Assembly (NCBI GenBank): GCA_018660825.1
Contig: JABJJO010000086.1
Coordinates: 1 to 34,026 of the forward strand
Direction: 5' to 3'
DNA length: 34,026 nt
From: Planctomycetaceae bacterium
Lineage (GTDB): Bacteria > Planctomycetota > Planctomycetia > Pirellulales > Pirellulaceae
The translations under genes and the position numbers were made by a program. Shown one piece after another: positions 8,170 through 16,839 of this stretch. The notes beneath the pieces are model-generated. The model did not search any database, had not been told where the DNA came from, and saw only the letters and a list, made by a program, of their open reading frames with translations. Numbering within the stretch: position 1 is the stretch's first letter; each line of letters begins with the position of its first letter.

Positions 8170-11100
8170 CTACGCCTGCAGTGCCTCGAGGGATTTGCGT
8201 ACCGCGGCGAGTTCTTCCTCAAGCTGCACTAATCCAGCCCGTTCGCGTTCGACGATTTCCGCCGGCGCTCGAGCTGTAAATTGCTCGTTCGCCAATTTCT
8301 TTTGGCGACCTTGAATCTGACCCAATAATTTCTGCTCCAACGCCGTGTTACGCTCGATCTCAGCATCCACGTCAATGAAATCTTTCAAGTCAACAAAGAC
8401 TTCCATTTCGCCCACTCGAACACTAGCACTGTTCTCTGGAGTCTCAACTGACTCGCCCCAAGCGACACATCGAGCGTTGGCCATCGATTCAAAATACCCT
8501 TCCAGCGGACGTAACAACTGCTCATCAGCAGCAGAACAATGAATCGAAAATTCGATCTCATCACGCGGTGCTATATTCTGACGACTGCGGATTTCACGAA
8601 CCGCCCGTAATACTTCCTGAAATTGTGAAAACTGCTGCTCGATTTCAACATGGATCCGCGCACCATCGGCAACCGGCCACTGGGCCAGCATAATCGACTC
8701 AGTCGCAACCGCTAACTCACTCAATCCACGCTCCGGAGCAATCTGTGACAACAAACCCCACACCTCCTCGGTCACAAAGGGAATAATCGGGTGCAACAAC
8801 CGCAACAACTGATCCAGCGTATACGCCGTTACTCGCTGGGCAACCGCACGCGAACTATCGTCCTGCATTCGGCTCTTCGTCATCTCAATATAAAAACTAC
8901 AAAACTCATCCCAAGCAAAATCGTAAAGCACCCGCGTCGCTTCCGCAAAGCCGTAGTGTTCTAGCTTCTCGGTCACTTGCTGAGTCACGCTTGCCAGCCT
9001 GCTCAGAATCCAGCGGTCTTCAAACGCTAGATCTTCCTCAGCAACCTCGGCCGCTTCATAGCCACTAAGATTCATCAACGTGAACCTCGAAGCATTCCAC
9101 AGCTTCGTACAAAAATTCCTCGAAATCTCGAACCGCTCACTCAACACAGCCCCGCGAGGCAACGCCAAGTCTTCGTCATTGCGTGCCCATTGCGTATGAA
9201 ACTCTTCAGCACACTGTGGACATTTAACGCGCGGCAACTCACGATTCTTCTTCGTCTGCTCAATGGAACTTGCACAATGTGGACACTCGAATTGCACCGG
9301 CATCCGTACATCCTGAGTCTCCGTCGTTAAATAGGCTAAGCCAAAACGCAAAGCGTCCGCACCAAACTTCTCAATCACGTCTAACGGATCAACTCCGTTC
9401 CCCTTGCTCTTGGACATTGTCTCGCCATATCCATCCAAAATCTTCGGGTGGATAAACACTTCACTGAAAGGGACTTCGCCCAAGTTATTTAGCCCCATCA
9501 ACACCATCCGCGCAACCCACAGCGTGATAATATCGCGACTCGTAATTAACGTCGTCGAAGGATAAAACTTGGCTAGCTCTGGTGTTTCATCTGGCCAAGA
9601 CAAGGTGCTATGCGGCCACAAGGCGGAACTAAACCATGTATCTAAAACATCCTCTTCTCGTTGATAACCCAATGCTTCGAACTCCGCTTCCAACGAACTG
9701 TCTTCCACTTCGATCCCCACATGAATAACGGCAAAGTGAGTTTCCGCTTGGGTGGCGTCAGTACGAGTCGCTTCGTTTTGAACCGCTGTAAACTCGACCT
9801 GGTACGCCACACCACCCGCCTGAATCTGAACATGCCCATTAAGGGTTTCTTGTTGTTGCTGTAAATCTTCTTCCGTTTCACAATGTCTCGACCAAATCGG
9901 AATTTGATGACCCCACCATAATTGCCTACTCACAGGCCAATCTCGCTTTTCACCTAACCAATCCAAATATCCGCGGCGGTATCGTTTAGGAAAGATCTGC
10001 ACTTGGTCACCCGTAACGGCGTCCATCGCAGATTGTGCTAGCACATCCATTTTCACAAACCATTGATCCGCCAGACACGGTTCAATCGGAGTCTTACTGC
10101 GATCCGAGTGTGCCAAGTCAATTTCGCGATCTTCGATCTCACCCATTAGCCCCAGAGCCTCTAAGTCCGCAACGATATTTTTGCGAGCTTCGCTCATCGT
10201 TTGACCTTGATACGTTCCTGCGTTTGCGTTGAGCGTACCATCGGGACATAAGACATTAATCATCGGCAACGATTGTCGCTGACCAACTTCATAGTCATTG
10301 GGGTCGTGTGCTGGCGTGATCTTAACGCAACCGCTACCCAATTCAGGTTTAGCCCAGACGTCCACCACCAACGGAATCTCGCGATCCATTAACGGTAACT
10401 GTAACATTCGCCCCGCTACAGCCATATCTCGCAATTGTTCCAATGCCGGCAGCACATCGACTTGGCGTTCCCGTAACCGATCTAACTCAGTTTGCAATTC
10501 AGTGGGATCCGCATCTGCCGCCTCACTAATCTTTGATTCTAAATTCGCGATGAGTTTTTCAAACGCTTTGGCCGGATCCGGATGTACAGCAACAGCGGTA
10601 TCGCCCAACATCGTTTCTGGCCGAGTCGTGGCAATCGTAACATGGGTTGGCTCACCCAGTTGAGGATCGATGACCGCATAACGAAAATGCCAGAAATGAC
10701 CCTCGACGACTTCATGAAACACTTCGTCATCGCTAACCGCCGTTTGCAAAAATGTGTCCCAGTTTACTAACCGCTTGCCACGATAAATATAGGATTTCTT
10801 AAACAAGTCAAAAAACGTGTGTCGCACCGCGCGGGCACAAATAGCGTCCAACGTAAAGCGAGTTCGATCCCAGTCACAGCTCGATCCAAGTTGCTTGAGC
10901 TGTGAAATGATTCGTTTCTCGTACTGCCCCTTCCACTCCCAGATTCGTTCGACTAACGCTTCCCGCCCTAAATCGTGCCGCGACAACCCTTCTTCTTCGC
11001 GCAACCGCCGTTCGACAACAGCCTGAGTGGCAATCCCTGCATGATCCGTCCCCGGCATCCATAAAACTTCAAATCCTTGCATCCGCCGCATCCGCACAAG

Positions 11101-11310
11101 AATGTCTTGCAACGTTGAGTTCAATGCGTGCCCTAAATGTAAGGCACCCGTTACATTCGGCGGAGGAATCACAATCGAAAAAGCTGGCTTGTCCGACTCA
11201 GGGTCCGCATGGAAATAGCCGCTGTCGCTCCAGCGGTCAAAAGTCCGTTGACTCGCTTGTTTATGATCGAAGTTCTTAGGAAGTGACTCTGGGGTAAATT
11301 CAAAACTCAT
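8170..11310 (-). CDS. valS: Valyl-tRNA synthetase with extra insertions
   Basis: Charges tRNA-Val; class I synthetase with a CP1 editing domain. The HIGH motif is HLGH at 58-61 in PNVTGALHLGH, and the KMSKS motif is TMSKS at about 631-635. TTRPETMLGDTAV in CP1 and LDTWFSSALWP are also present. A tRNA-binding coiled coil ends the protein. At 1046 residues it is longer than usual. Three insertions are visible: a Glu/Arg-rich stretch at about 247-300 in the editing domain, a longer-than-usual segment at about 470-545 before DVLDTWFSS, and a zinc-ribbon-like loop after KMSKS (C676, C679, C697, C700). No Shine-Dalgarno is seen. It starts 66 nt after cimA and probably shares its transcript and attenuator. 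Confidence 0.97.
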   Translation of the reverse strand: MSFEFTPESLPKNFDHKQASQRTFDRWSDSGYFHADPESDKPAFSIVIPPPNVTGALHLGHALNSTLQDILVRMRRMQGFEVLWMPGTDHAGIATQAVVERRLREEEGLSRHDLGREALVERIWEWKGQYEKRIISQLKQLGSSCDWDRTRFTLDAICARAVRHTFFDLFKKSYIYRGKRLVNWDTFLQTAVSDDEVFHEVVEGHFWHFRYAVIDPQLGEPTHVTIATTRPETMLGDTAVAVHPDPAKAFEKLIANLESKISEAADADPTELQTELDRLRERQVDVLPALEQLRDMAVAGRMLQLPLMDREIPLVVDVWAKPELGSGCVKITPAHDPNDYEVGQRQSLPMINVLCPDGTLNANAGTYQGQTMSEARKNIVADLEALGLMGEIEDREIDLAHSDRSKTPIEPCLADQWFVKMDVLAQSAMDAVTGDQVQIFPKRYRRGYLDWLGEKRDWPVSRQLWWGHQIPIWSRHCETEEDLQQQQETLNGHVQIQAGGVAYQVEFTAVQNEATRTDATQAETHFAVIHVGIEVEDSSLEAEFEALGYQREEDVLDTWFSSALWPHSTLSWPDETPELAKFYPSTTLITSRDIITLWVARMVLMGLNNLGEVPFSEVFIHPKILDGYGETMSKSKGNGVDPLDVIEKFGADALRFGLAYLTTETQDVRMPVQFECPHCASSIEQTKKNRELPRVKCPQCAEEFHTQWARNDEDLALPRGAVLSERFEISRNFCTKLWNASRFTLMNLSGYEAAEVAEEDLAFEDRWILSRLASVTQQVTEKLEHYGFAEATRVLYDFAWDEFCSFYIEMTKSRMQDDSSRAVAQRVTAYTLDQLLRLLHPIIPFVTEEVWGLLSQIAPERGLSELAVATESIMLAQWPVADGARIHVEIEQQFSQFQEVLRAVREIRSRQNIAPRDEIEFSIHCSAADEQLLRPLEGYFESMANARCVAWGESVETPENSASVRVGEMEVFVDLKDFIDVDAEIERNTALEQKLLGQIQGRQKKLANEQFTARAPAEIVERERAGLVQLEEELAAVRKSLEALQA

Positions 11311-11376
11311 ACGTTCAATTTTCTATGTATTTTCAGGTTAGCTTGAGTGGAATCTGGAGTTGATACGATGGGCTAC

Positions 11377-12951
11377 TTATTGTTCATCCTTATACAATTT
11401 GTATTCGATGGCGTCTACTAATGCGATCCAACTTGCTTCGATAATATTTTCACTCACACCAACGGTTCCCCAGATATCATGCTCATCTTGGCAATCTATA
11501 AAAACCCGCGTCCGAGCCGCCGTGCCTGCTTCGGAATTAACCACACGAACTTTATAGTCGACCAACCGCATCGCTTCCAACGTTGGATAGGTGTCTTGCA
11601 AAGCTTTACGCATCGCAGCGTCTAAAGCGTTCACTGGGCCATCTCCCTCCGCAACTACATGCTGTGTCTCGCCCCCTACTCGCAATTTCACAGTGGCTTC
11701 ATTCGTAACACTCTTTCCTTCTTGTGCCCCAACTTCAACATGGTACTTAACTCTTTCAAAATGCGCGTTGAATGTACCAGCACACCGCTGCATCAACAAT
11801 GCGAATGATGCTTTGGCAGCTTCAAACTGATACCCTTCGTTCTCTAACTTAACGACTTCAGCCAAAATGTCCTGCATGACTTGATCGTCATCAGGCAAAT
11901 CATATTCCGCCGTCAAGGCTTTCACATTACTACGCCCTGACAATTCGCTAATCAGAATCCGGCGTTCGTTGCCGACAACCGCTGGGTCAAGATGTTCGTA
12001 TGAATTCACTGAGCGAGCAATCGCATGAGCGTGCATTCCACCTTTATGAGCAAATGCACTGCGACCTACAAACGGTTGCTCCCGCCGCAGTCTCATATTG
12101 GCGGTTTCATACACAAAGCGTGACAATTCCGTCAAACGCTCAAAGTTCGTGTTACCAATGACTTCGAACCCATCTTTTTTAAATGCCAAATTCGCAATGA
12201 CACTGATCAAATCTGCGTTTCCACACCGTTCTCCAATGCCATTTATCGTGCCTTGGACCTGGACCGCTCCAGCGACTACTGCAGCAAGGGAGTTTGCGAT
12301 GGCTACGTCACAGTCATTGTGGCAATGAATGCCTACGGGGACGGACCATTGAGAAAGCAATTCAATTGCCTGCGCGGTCATCGCGGTAATTTCCTCGGGC
12401 ATCGACCCCCCATTGGTATCACACAACACGATTAAAGACGCACCCGCTTCAGCAGCTGCTTGAATCGTCTTGGCCGCGTACTGAGCATTCGCTTTTGTGC
12501 CGTCAAAGTAGTGCTCGGCATCATATATCACCTCCCGCCCCTCAGCGACTAGAAACGAAATGCTATCGCCGATCATTTCCAGATTCTCACCCAACTCCAC
12601 TCGCAACACATCCGTGACGTGAAAATCCCATGTTTTGCCAACAATCGTACAGATCGGCGCTTGACTGTCGCGCAGTGCTAACATCCCTGGGTCTTCGGCC
12701 GCCGCAATCCCGCGACGACGAGTCATTCCAAACGCACAGACCTTTGCATGCAGTAACCCTAACTGTTGTACTTTTTGGAAAAACTGCTGATCCTTTTCAT
12801 TAGACAACGGGTAACCGCCCTCGATGTAATCCACTCCAATTTCATCAAGTCGTTTGGCAATTTCGAGTTTGTCTTGCAGCGAAAGACTTACACCCTCACC
12901 TTGAGTCCCGTCGCGCAAAGTTGTGTCGTATATCTGAATCTGTTTTGTCAT
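11377..12951 (-). CDS. cimA: (R)-citramalate synthase
   Basis: Condenses pyruvate with acetyl-CoA to citramalate, the first step of the threonine-independent route to isoleucine. The 524-residue length is normal for the CimA group. The HMGL-like TIM barrel begins at once: YDTTLRDGTQGEG at about 8-20, GVDYIEGGYP, then the metal-binding region HCHNDCDVAIANS and a long stretch after HKGGMHAHAI. A LeuA-type allosteric domain fills about 395-515. The N-terminal wording and KDGFE/NTNFERL region fit CimA better than LeuA or homocitrate synthase. The ATG at 12951 has GGAG about 7 nt upstream. It is followed by valS after 66 nt. Its leader (13260-12952) carries an Ile/Val attenuator, described separately, which fits an isoleucine-pathway gene. 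Confidence 0.93.
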   Translation of the reverse strand: MTKQIQIYDTTLRDGTQGEGVSLSLQDKLEIAKRLDEIGVDYIEGGYPLSNEKDQQFFQKVQQLGLLHAKVCAFGMTRRRGIAAAEDPGMLALRDSQAPICTIVGKTWDFHVTDVLRVELGENLEMIGDSISFLVAEGREVIYDAEHYFDGTKANAQYAAKTIQAAAEAGASLIVLCDTNGGSMPEEITAMTAQAIELLSQWSVPVGIHCHNDCDVAIANSLAAVVAGAVQVQGTINGIGERCGNADLISVIANLAFKKDGFEVIGNTNFERLTELSRFVYETANMRLRREQPFVGRSAFAHKGGMHAHAIARSVNSYEHLDPAVVGNERRILISELSGRSNVKALTAEYDLPDDDQVMQDILAEVVKLENEGYQFEAAKASFALLMQRCAGTFNAHFERVKYHVEVGAQEGKSVTNEATVKLRVGGETQHVVAEGDGPVNALDAAMRKALQDTYPTLEAMRLVDYKVRVVNSEAGTAARTRVFIDCQDEHDIWGTVGVSENIIEASWIALVDAIEYKLYKDEQ

Positions 12952-13014
12952 TTTTGCTCTCCACTTAGCGATTTCGCTCGTTACTATCGTCTTTGTTTTA
13001 TAAACTACTTAACT

Positions 13015-13048
13015 AAAAAAACCCTGTGACCTCCTGTCGGTCTCAGGG
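13015..13048 (-). terminator. Rho-independent terminator in the cimA leader (attenuator)
   Basis: On the minus strand CCCTGAGACC (13048-13039) pairs with GGTCACAGGG (13031-13022) with a single A/A mismatch and a 7-nt loop. Seven Ts follow (13021-13015). It ends 63 nt before the cimA start and about 250 nt after the stop of the upstream gene. Since a good promoter lies in between, it is better read as a leader attenuator than as the terminator of the YhcH-family gene. Confidence 0.85.
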
Positions 13049-13080
13049 CTTGCTAGTAAATTCAATTTCCTGTTAGCCCT
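13045..13080 (-). promoter_or_regulatory. Antiterminator pairing in the cimA leader
   Basis: AGGGCT (13080-13075) is fully complementary to AGCCCT (13050-13045). The latter overlaps the 5' arm of the terminator, so the two hairpins exclude each other. The AGGGCT arm begins inside the TAG stop of the leader peptide. A ribosome that reaches the stop would cover this arm and allow termination; one stalled at the Ile/Val codons would leave it free. Confidence 0.6.
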
Positions 13081-13216
13081 ACACCGTCGAAACCCTGCTC
13101 ATAATAGCAGGACAAATAATGACGCCGACTACAATGGATGCATCGAATACGACACACCGCACGAGGTTGTTATCAACTCGCTGTGAAAGTACGATTTGTG
13201 GTTTGTTTGAATACAT
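13079..13216 (-). CDS. Ile/Val-rich leader peptide of the cimA-valS attenuator
   Basis: A 45-codon frame starts at ATG 13216-13214 and stops at TAG 13081-13079. It contains 5 Ile, 10 Val and 2 Leu. The dense run IVVGVIICPAI (residues 28-38, codons from 13135) is followed directly by a hairpin and then the antiterminator arm. The composition recalls the ilv leader peptides of enterobacteria. The Shine-Dalgarno before the ATG is weak; a GTG in the same frame (codon 19) would still include the whole run. It lies wholly inside the leader of cimA, 128 nt from that gene. Function is inferred from layout. Confidence 0.62.
   Translation of the reverse strand: MYSNKPQIVLSQRVDNNLVRCVVFDASIVVGVIICPAIMSRVSTV
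13094..13111 (-). promoter_or_regulatory. Small hairpin after the Ile/Val run (pause-like)
   Basis: CCTGCT (13111-13106) and AGCAGG (13099-13094) form a perfect 6-bp stem with a 6-nt loop, just after the Ile/Val codons of the leader peptide. It sits where pause hairpins occur in ribosome-mediated attenuators. Confidence 0.45.
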
Positions 13217-13266
13217 AGGCTCTTATTTTGGTGGGACATAGCTTCTTACCACCCTTAACAACTTCC

Positions 13267-13295
13267 ACCATAGTTTGGTGACAATCGAGTGTCAA
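13267..13295 (-). promoter_or_regulatory. Sigma-70-type promoter of the cimA leader
   Basis: On the minus strand TTGACA (13295-13290) and TATGGT (13272-13267) are separated by 17 nt. The -35 is perfect and the -10 matches 4 of 6. It begins just past the stop codon of the YhcH-family gene. The predicted start near 13260 gives a leader of about 310 nt that includes the whole attenuator. Confidence 0.6.
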
Positions 13296-13298
13296 CAT

Positions 13299-13769
13299 CT
13301 AACCTACATCGACAAACGGTGATTGTAGTTTGACCTTAACTACCGCTTTATGCACTACTGACGTGGTTGCCAGTGGTGCATGAATATCTTGCGGCATAAA
13401 GATCGCAAAACTACCCTGCGGCACGACGACCCACGACTGCGGACGATCATAGAAAAATTCGAGGTCCTTATCCGAATCATACGGATCTTTGATACGTTGA
13501 ACAAACTCGCGTTCCAACCACCCCATCGTATCCGTCCCAGCAATCACATACTGAATATCCAAGTACTTGTGATGAGCTTCCAGCATCGCTGCTTCGCGGC
13601 CCACCCCTTCGCCCCGAGCGATAATTGCAAACACATCACGGCCTTGAATTTCATGCACTCCGTCCTTGAGAGACGCCAACTCTGGCAGGCCTAAGAATTC
13701 AAACCCTAGCTGCACTAGAGGTTCGAGCGGGTAATATTGGACTGCATTACAAAGGCGATCAACAATCAT
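13299..13769 (-). CDS. YhcH/YjgK/YiaL (DUF386) family cupin-like protein
   Basis: A 156-residue beta-sandwich protein of the family that includes EbgC (beta-galactosidase beta subunit), YiaL and YhcH, often linked to sugar or sialic-acid catabolism. The typical stretches are present: EIQGRDVFAIIARGEG, EAHHKYLDIQYVIAGTD with the family His/Asp residues, and FAIFMPQDIHAP, a metal-site-like motif. The ATG at 13769 is the only good start. It follows ftsK by 56 nt on the same strand and no sugar gene is nearby, so its substrate cannot be guessed from context. The cimA promoter begins right after its stop codon. Confidence 0.85.
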   Translation of the reverse strand: MIVDRLCNAVQYYPLEPLVQLGFEFLGLPELASLKDGVHEIQGRDVFAIIARGEGVGREAAMLEAHHKYLDIQYVIAGTDTMGWLEREFVQRIKDPYDSDKDLEFFYDRPQSWVVVPQGSFAIFMPQDIHAPLATTSVVHKAVVKVKLQSPFVDVG

Positions 13770-13825
13770 TTATCCAAACATCTTTTTTGAAGTGGGTGGG
13801 GAGTCATATGCGGCCAATACCTGAA

Positions 13826-16579
13826 CTACTCATCATACTCCGAATCGAGTTCATCTGCCCAGTCTTCTGCGTCATCATCACCGTTGGCGACCAATGAAGA
13901 TTGCAGCGAAGTCGATACCGTTTCTTCTTCCTCTTCCCATTCATTGTCGTCATCCTCTTCCGTTTCTTCCCAGTCGTCGTCTGCTAAATCATCGTCGTCC
14001 CATTCTGCCTCGTCAAAGTCTTCATCGATTTTCTCAGAATCATATTCACCAATCAGTTCTGCATCTTCCATTTCTTCGTCGCTCATGCCCTCGGACGCGT
14101 TTTGCATCGCATCCCATTCTTCCATGGTCAGTAGCACCTCACGTGCACTCGATCCATTGTGCTCACCAACAATTCCATCTTCTGCCATGTAATCTACTAA
14201 ACGCGCTGCCCGACCATAGCCAATCCCAAGTGCTCGTTGCAGCAGAGAGCAGCTACCGCGACCTTCGCGTAATACAACTTCAATTGCACTTTCATACAAT
14301 TCGTCGCGTTTCCGCAGAGCTTGTGGATCCAAATCATTTTCTTGATCAACTTCCAAGTTCACTAATTCGTGTTCAAAATCCTGTTCCACTTGAGAGCACT
14401 GATCGACAAGCGATTGAATTTCATCGTCGGCCAAAAACGTCCCCTGCCCACGAATCACTGTACTTGTACCAGGCCACAGAAACAACATATCACCATTGCC
14501 CAGCAACTTCTCTGCTCCACCTTCATCAAGCACAACTCGACTATCCATACGACTGGCAACTTGGAATGCCAATCGCGCCGGCAAGTTGGATTTAATCAGT
14601 CCAGTGATCACATCCACGGTCGGCTTCTGAGTCGCTAGAATTAAGTGAATTCCAACCGCTCGACTCTTCTGAGCCAGACGGATAATGTGTTGCTCGACAT
14701 CTTTACCAGCGGTCATCATCAGGTCAGCAAGTTCATCGGCAACGATCACAATAAATGGCATGTGAGTTGGAACTTCATCCATTTGAGCGATCTTAGGGCC
14801 AAGTCGCTTGCGGATTTCTTCCTCACCTAATTCATTGAAGCTTGTAATATGTCGAACTTTGGTTTGTGCTAACAAACGATAGCGTTCTTCCATTTTTTCA
14901 ACCGCCCAAGCAAGAATTGCTTCGGCTTTTTTCATATCTGTTACGACCGGGTGCATCAGGTGCGGCAATTGACTGTAAATCGACAACTCCACCATCTTCG
15001 GGTCAATCATCAACAGGCGGACGTCATCTGGCTTACGAGCCATCAAAATCGACGCGACAATCGTGTGTAGACATACCGATTTCCCTGAACCTGTTCGTCC
15101 GGCGATCAACAAGTGTGGCATCTTGGTCAGGTCGACTGTCAAACTGTTTCCCGCAACATCTTTTCCCAAGAAAATCGGGATGTTCATTTTCGCACTTTTG
15201 CCATTGGCATCTTCAATCACTTCACGCATCCGTACCAATTGCTGTTCAGCATTTGGTACTTCAATTCCGACCGTATTCTTTCCAGGAATTGGCGCGACGA
15301 TGCGAACACTCGGCACACGCAACGCAATGGCTAGGTCATCCGCCAAGCTAGATATTTTGCTCAACCGTAACCCAGCGGCCAAGGCGACTTCGTACTGAGC
15401 GATCACTGGCCCAGTTTCAACATCTACAACTTTCACGTCGAAACCAAATTCATCGAATGTCTTCTCCAGCATTTTGGCATTCTTGCGTATCTGTTTTTCT
15501 TGTGCGTCATAGTCAATGACAACCCGGGTATCCAATAACTGTTCGCTTGGCATTTCATAGCCAGCGAATTTCTCCTCACTGACACTCGCTTTTTCAAGTG
15601 AACTCATCAAACGCGCACGTTCACTCTCTTCCGGCGAACCAGCAGCAACGGGCGTTTGTTTTTGAGATTGCTTGCGACGGATCCTAAAGTGAGGTCGCGG
15701 TAACTTTTTCCGCTGACGTTTTCGTCGCGGTGCGACCTCTGCTTCCTCCTCAACTAAATCTGCTTCTAGCACTTCATCCATATCATCAGGATGGTCAAAC
15801 GCATCCATTTCCGTATCATCTTCAGCGACAATCTCGTCGCGCCCCGAGATACGTACCGACAAAGTGTCTGTCGCAGCGGATTCAAAAGCAGTGAGATCAT
15901 CGACATCAATCACGTCTAAAACCTTAACCGTGCGCCGCGGTAGACCTGTTGGTCGATTCTGCCAGAGAAATTGAGTCGTAGAAACGAAGAGAACATTAAA
16001 CATCGTGCCGATAAATTTCAAGGCTGTCGTGGTAATGCCAATTAACATGTAATCAGTTGCCAACATTATGCCACCGAAGACCATACTCAAACCAATGATC
16101 AAACCACCGGTAGTCGCAAAAGATTCAGTTAAAGCTGCCTGCGTCATTCCACCGAGCATTCCACCACTACCGTATACCGGGCCTGGGGTAACTAATGGCA
16201 TCGTCAGTGCTAAGCAAGTACAAACTCCAACGCACGAAACCGCCCAGCCGCCAATTCTAATGACCGGTGAGTTCACTTCCACACGCCGCAGCAATGCCAC
16301 AACGAGCAAACCTAGTGAACCTACGAGATAACAAGCACCAAATCCAAACAGGCTAAAGAGCAAGTCCGCGGTCGTTGCTCCCAGCGGCCCACACATATTT
16401 TGCACAAACGTACTTTGTGGATATTGAACAACGTCGGCTTGATACAGACGGTTCAAGGGAGTAATCAGGGGTTCGACTTTATCGTTTGCATGGTACGTTA
16501 GTAGCGCCGTTGCTAAAAATACAACGAAAGCACCTATCGCTAATGCAATCAAGTCTTGTTTCAGATTTCGTTCCGACAT
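13826..16579 (-). CDS. ftsK: FtsK/SpoIIIE-type DNA translocase with a long acidic C-terminal tail
   Basis: A septal ATP-driven pump that moves chromosome termini during division. About 917 residues. Four N-terminal membrane segments lie within about 10-215. A linker mixes an acidic stretch with a basic one (RRKRQRKKLPRP). The motor has Walker A GRTGSGKS at 494-501, Walker B IVIVADELADLMM, and LATQKPTVDVITG. The winged-helix gamma domain (REGRGSCSLLQRALGIGYG) that reads DNA polarity sites follows. After it comes about 100 residues very rich in Asp and Glu, with runs such as EWDDDDLADDDWEE, which ordinary FtsK lacks. The frame opens upstream at a TTG (16594), but the ATG at 16579 (MSERNLKQD) is the more likely start; no strong Shine-Dalgarno is present. 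Confidence 0.95.
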   Translation of the reverse strand: MSERNLKQDLIALAIGAFVVFLATALLTYHANDKVEPLITPLNRLYQADVVQYPQSTFVQNMCGPLGATTADLLFSLFGFGACYLVGSLGLLVVALLRRVEVNSPVIRIGGWAVSCVGVCTCLALTMPLVTPGPVYGSGGMLGGMTQAALTESFATTGGLIIGLSMVFGGIMLATDYMLIGITTTALKFIGTMFNVLFVSTTQFLWQNRPTGLPRRTVKVLDVIDVDDLTAFESAATDTLSVRISGRDEIVAEDDTEMDAFDHPDDMDEVLEADLVEEEAEVAPRRKRQRKKLPRPHFRIRRKQSQKQTPVAAGSPEESERARLMSSLEKASVSEEKFAGYEMPSEQLLDTRVVIDYDAQEKQIRKNAKMLEKTFDEFGFDVKVVDVETGPVIAQYEVALAAGLRLSKISSLADDLAIALRVPSVRIVAPIPGKNTVGIEVPNAEQQLVRMREVIEDANGKSAKMNIPIFLGKDVAGNSLTVDLTKMPHLLIAGRTGSGKSVCLHTIVASILMARKPDDVRLLMIDPKMVELSIYSQLPHLMHPVVTDMKKAEAILAWAVEKMEERYRLLAQTKVRHITSFNELGEEEIRKRLGPKIAQMDEVPTHMPFIVIVADELADLMMTAGKDVEQHIIRLAQKSRAVGIHLILATQKPTVDVITGLIKSNLPARLAFQVASRMDSRVVLDEGGAEKLLGNGDMLFLWPGTSTVIRGQGTFLADDEIQSLVDQCSQVEQDFEHELVNLEVDQENDLDPQALRKRDELYESAIEVVLREGRGSCSLLQRALGIGYGRAARLVDYMAEDGIVGEHNGSSAREVLLTMEEWDAMQNASEGMSDEEMEDAELIGEYDSEKIDEDFDEAEWDDDDLADDDWEETEEDDDNEWEEEEETVSTSLQSSLVANGDDDAEDWADELDSEYDE

Positions 16580-16682
16580 GGACACCACTATCAAAGAGTT
16601 CTAATTCCAAGCGTCCATGCTTGTACGATGATCGTAAAGACAGTCCTTTTGGTTTACGATCCGTTGTTTCCTAAGACATTAA

Positions 16683-16715
16683 GCAGTCACAAAACATCGC
16701 AAGTTTTGTAACTGC
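16683..16715. repeat. 13-bp near-perfect inverted repeat between truB and ftsK
   Basis: The arms at 16683-16695 and 16703-16715 pair over 13 positions with one C/A mismatch around a 7-nt loop. It lies about 100 nt upstream of ftsK and downstream of truB, both read leftwards. Only a short T-poor tract follows on the minus strand, so it is a weak terminator candidate, or an operator or RNA hairpin in the ftsK leader. Confidence 0.45.
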
Positions 16716-16839
16716 ATACCACAAGTGTTCCACCTAATCGCACGAGAAGCCAGAAAAAAATCGCTGCAAAGATGTAGCCAGAATTCCGCGATGCAAAAGC
16801 TCAACGGACTATAGGGGTTATGCCAAATTTCAGGGGGCT

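Noticed and set aside
13130-13239. Overlapping leader frame starting at ATG 13239 in the cimA leader
   Set aside because: It starts near a better purine-rich site, but it lacks an Ile/Val run and its stop does not lie at the antiterminator. It might be translated and compete, but it does not explain the attenuator.
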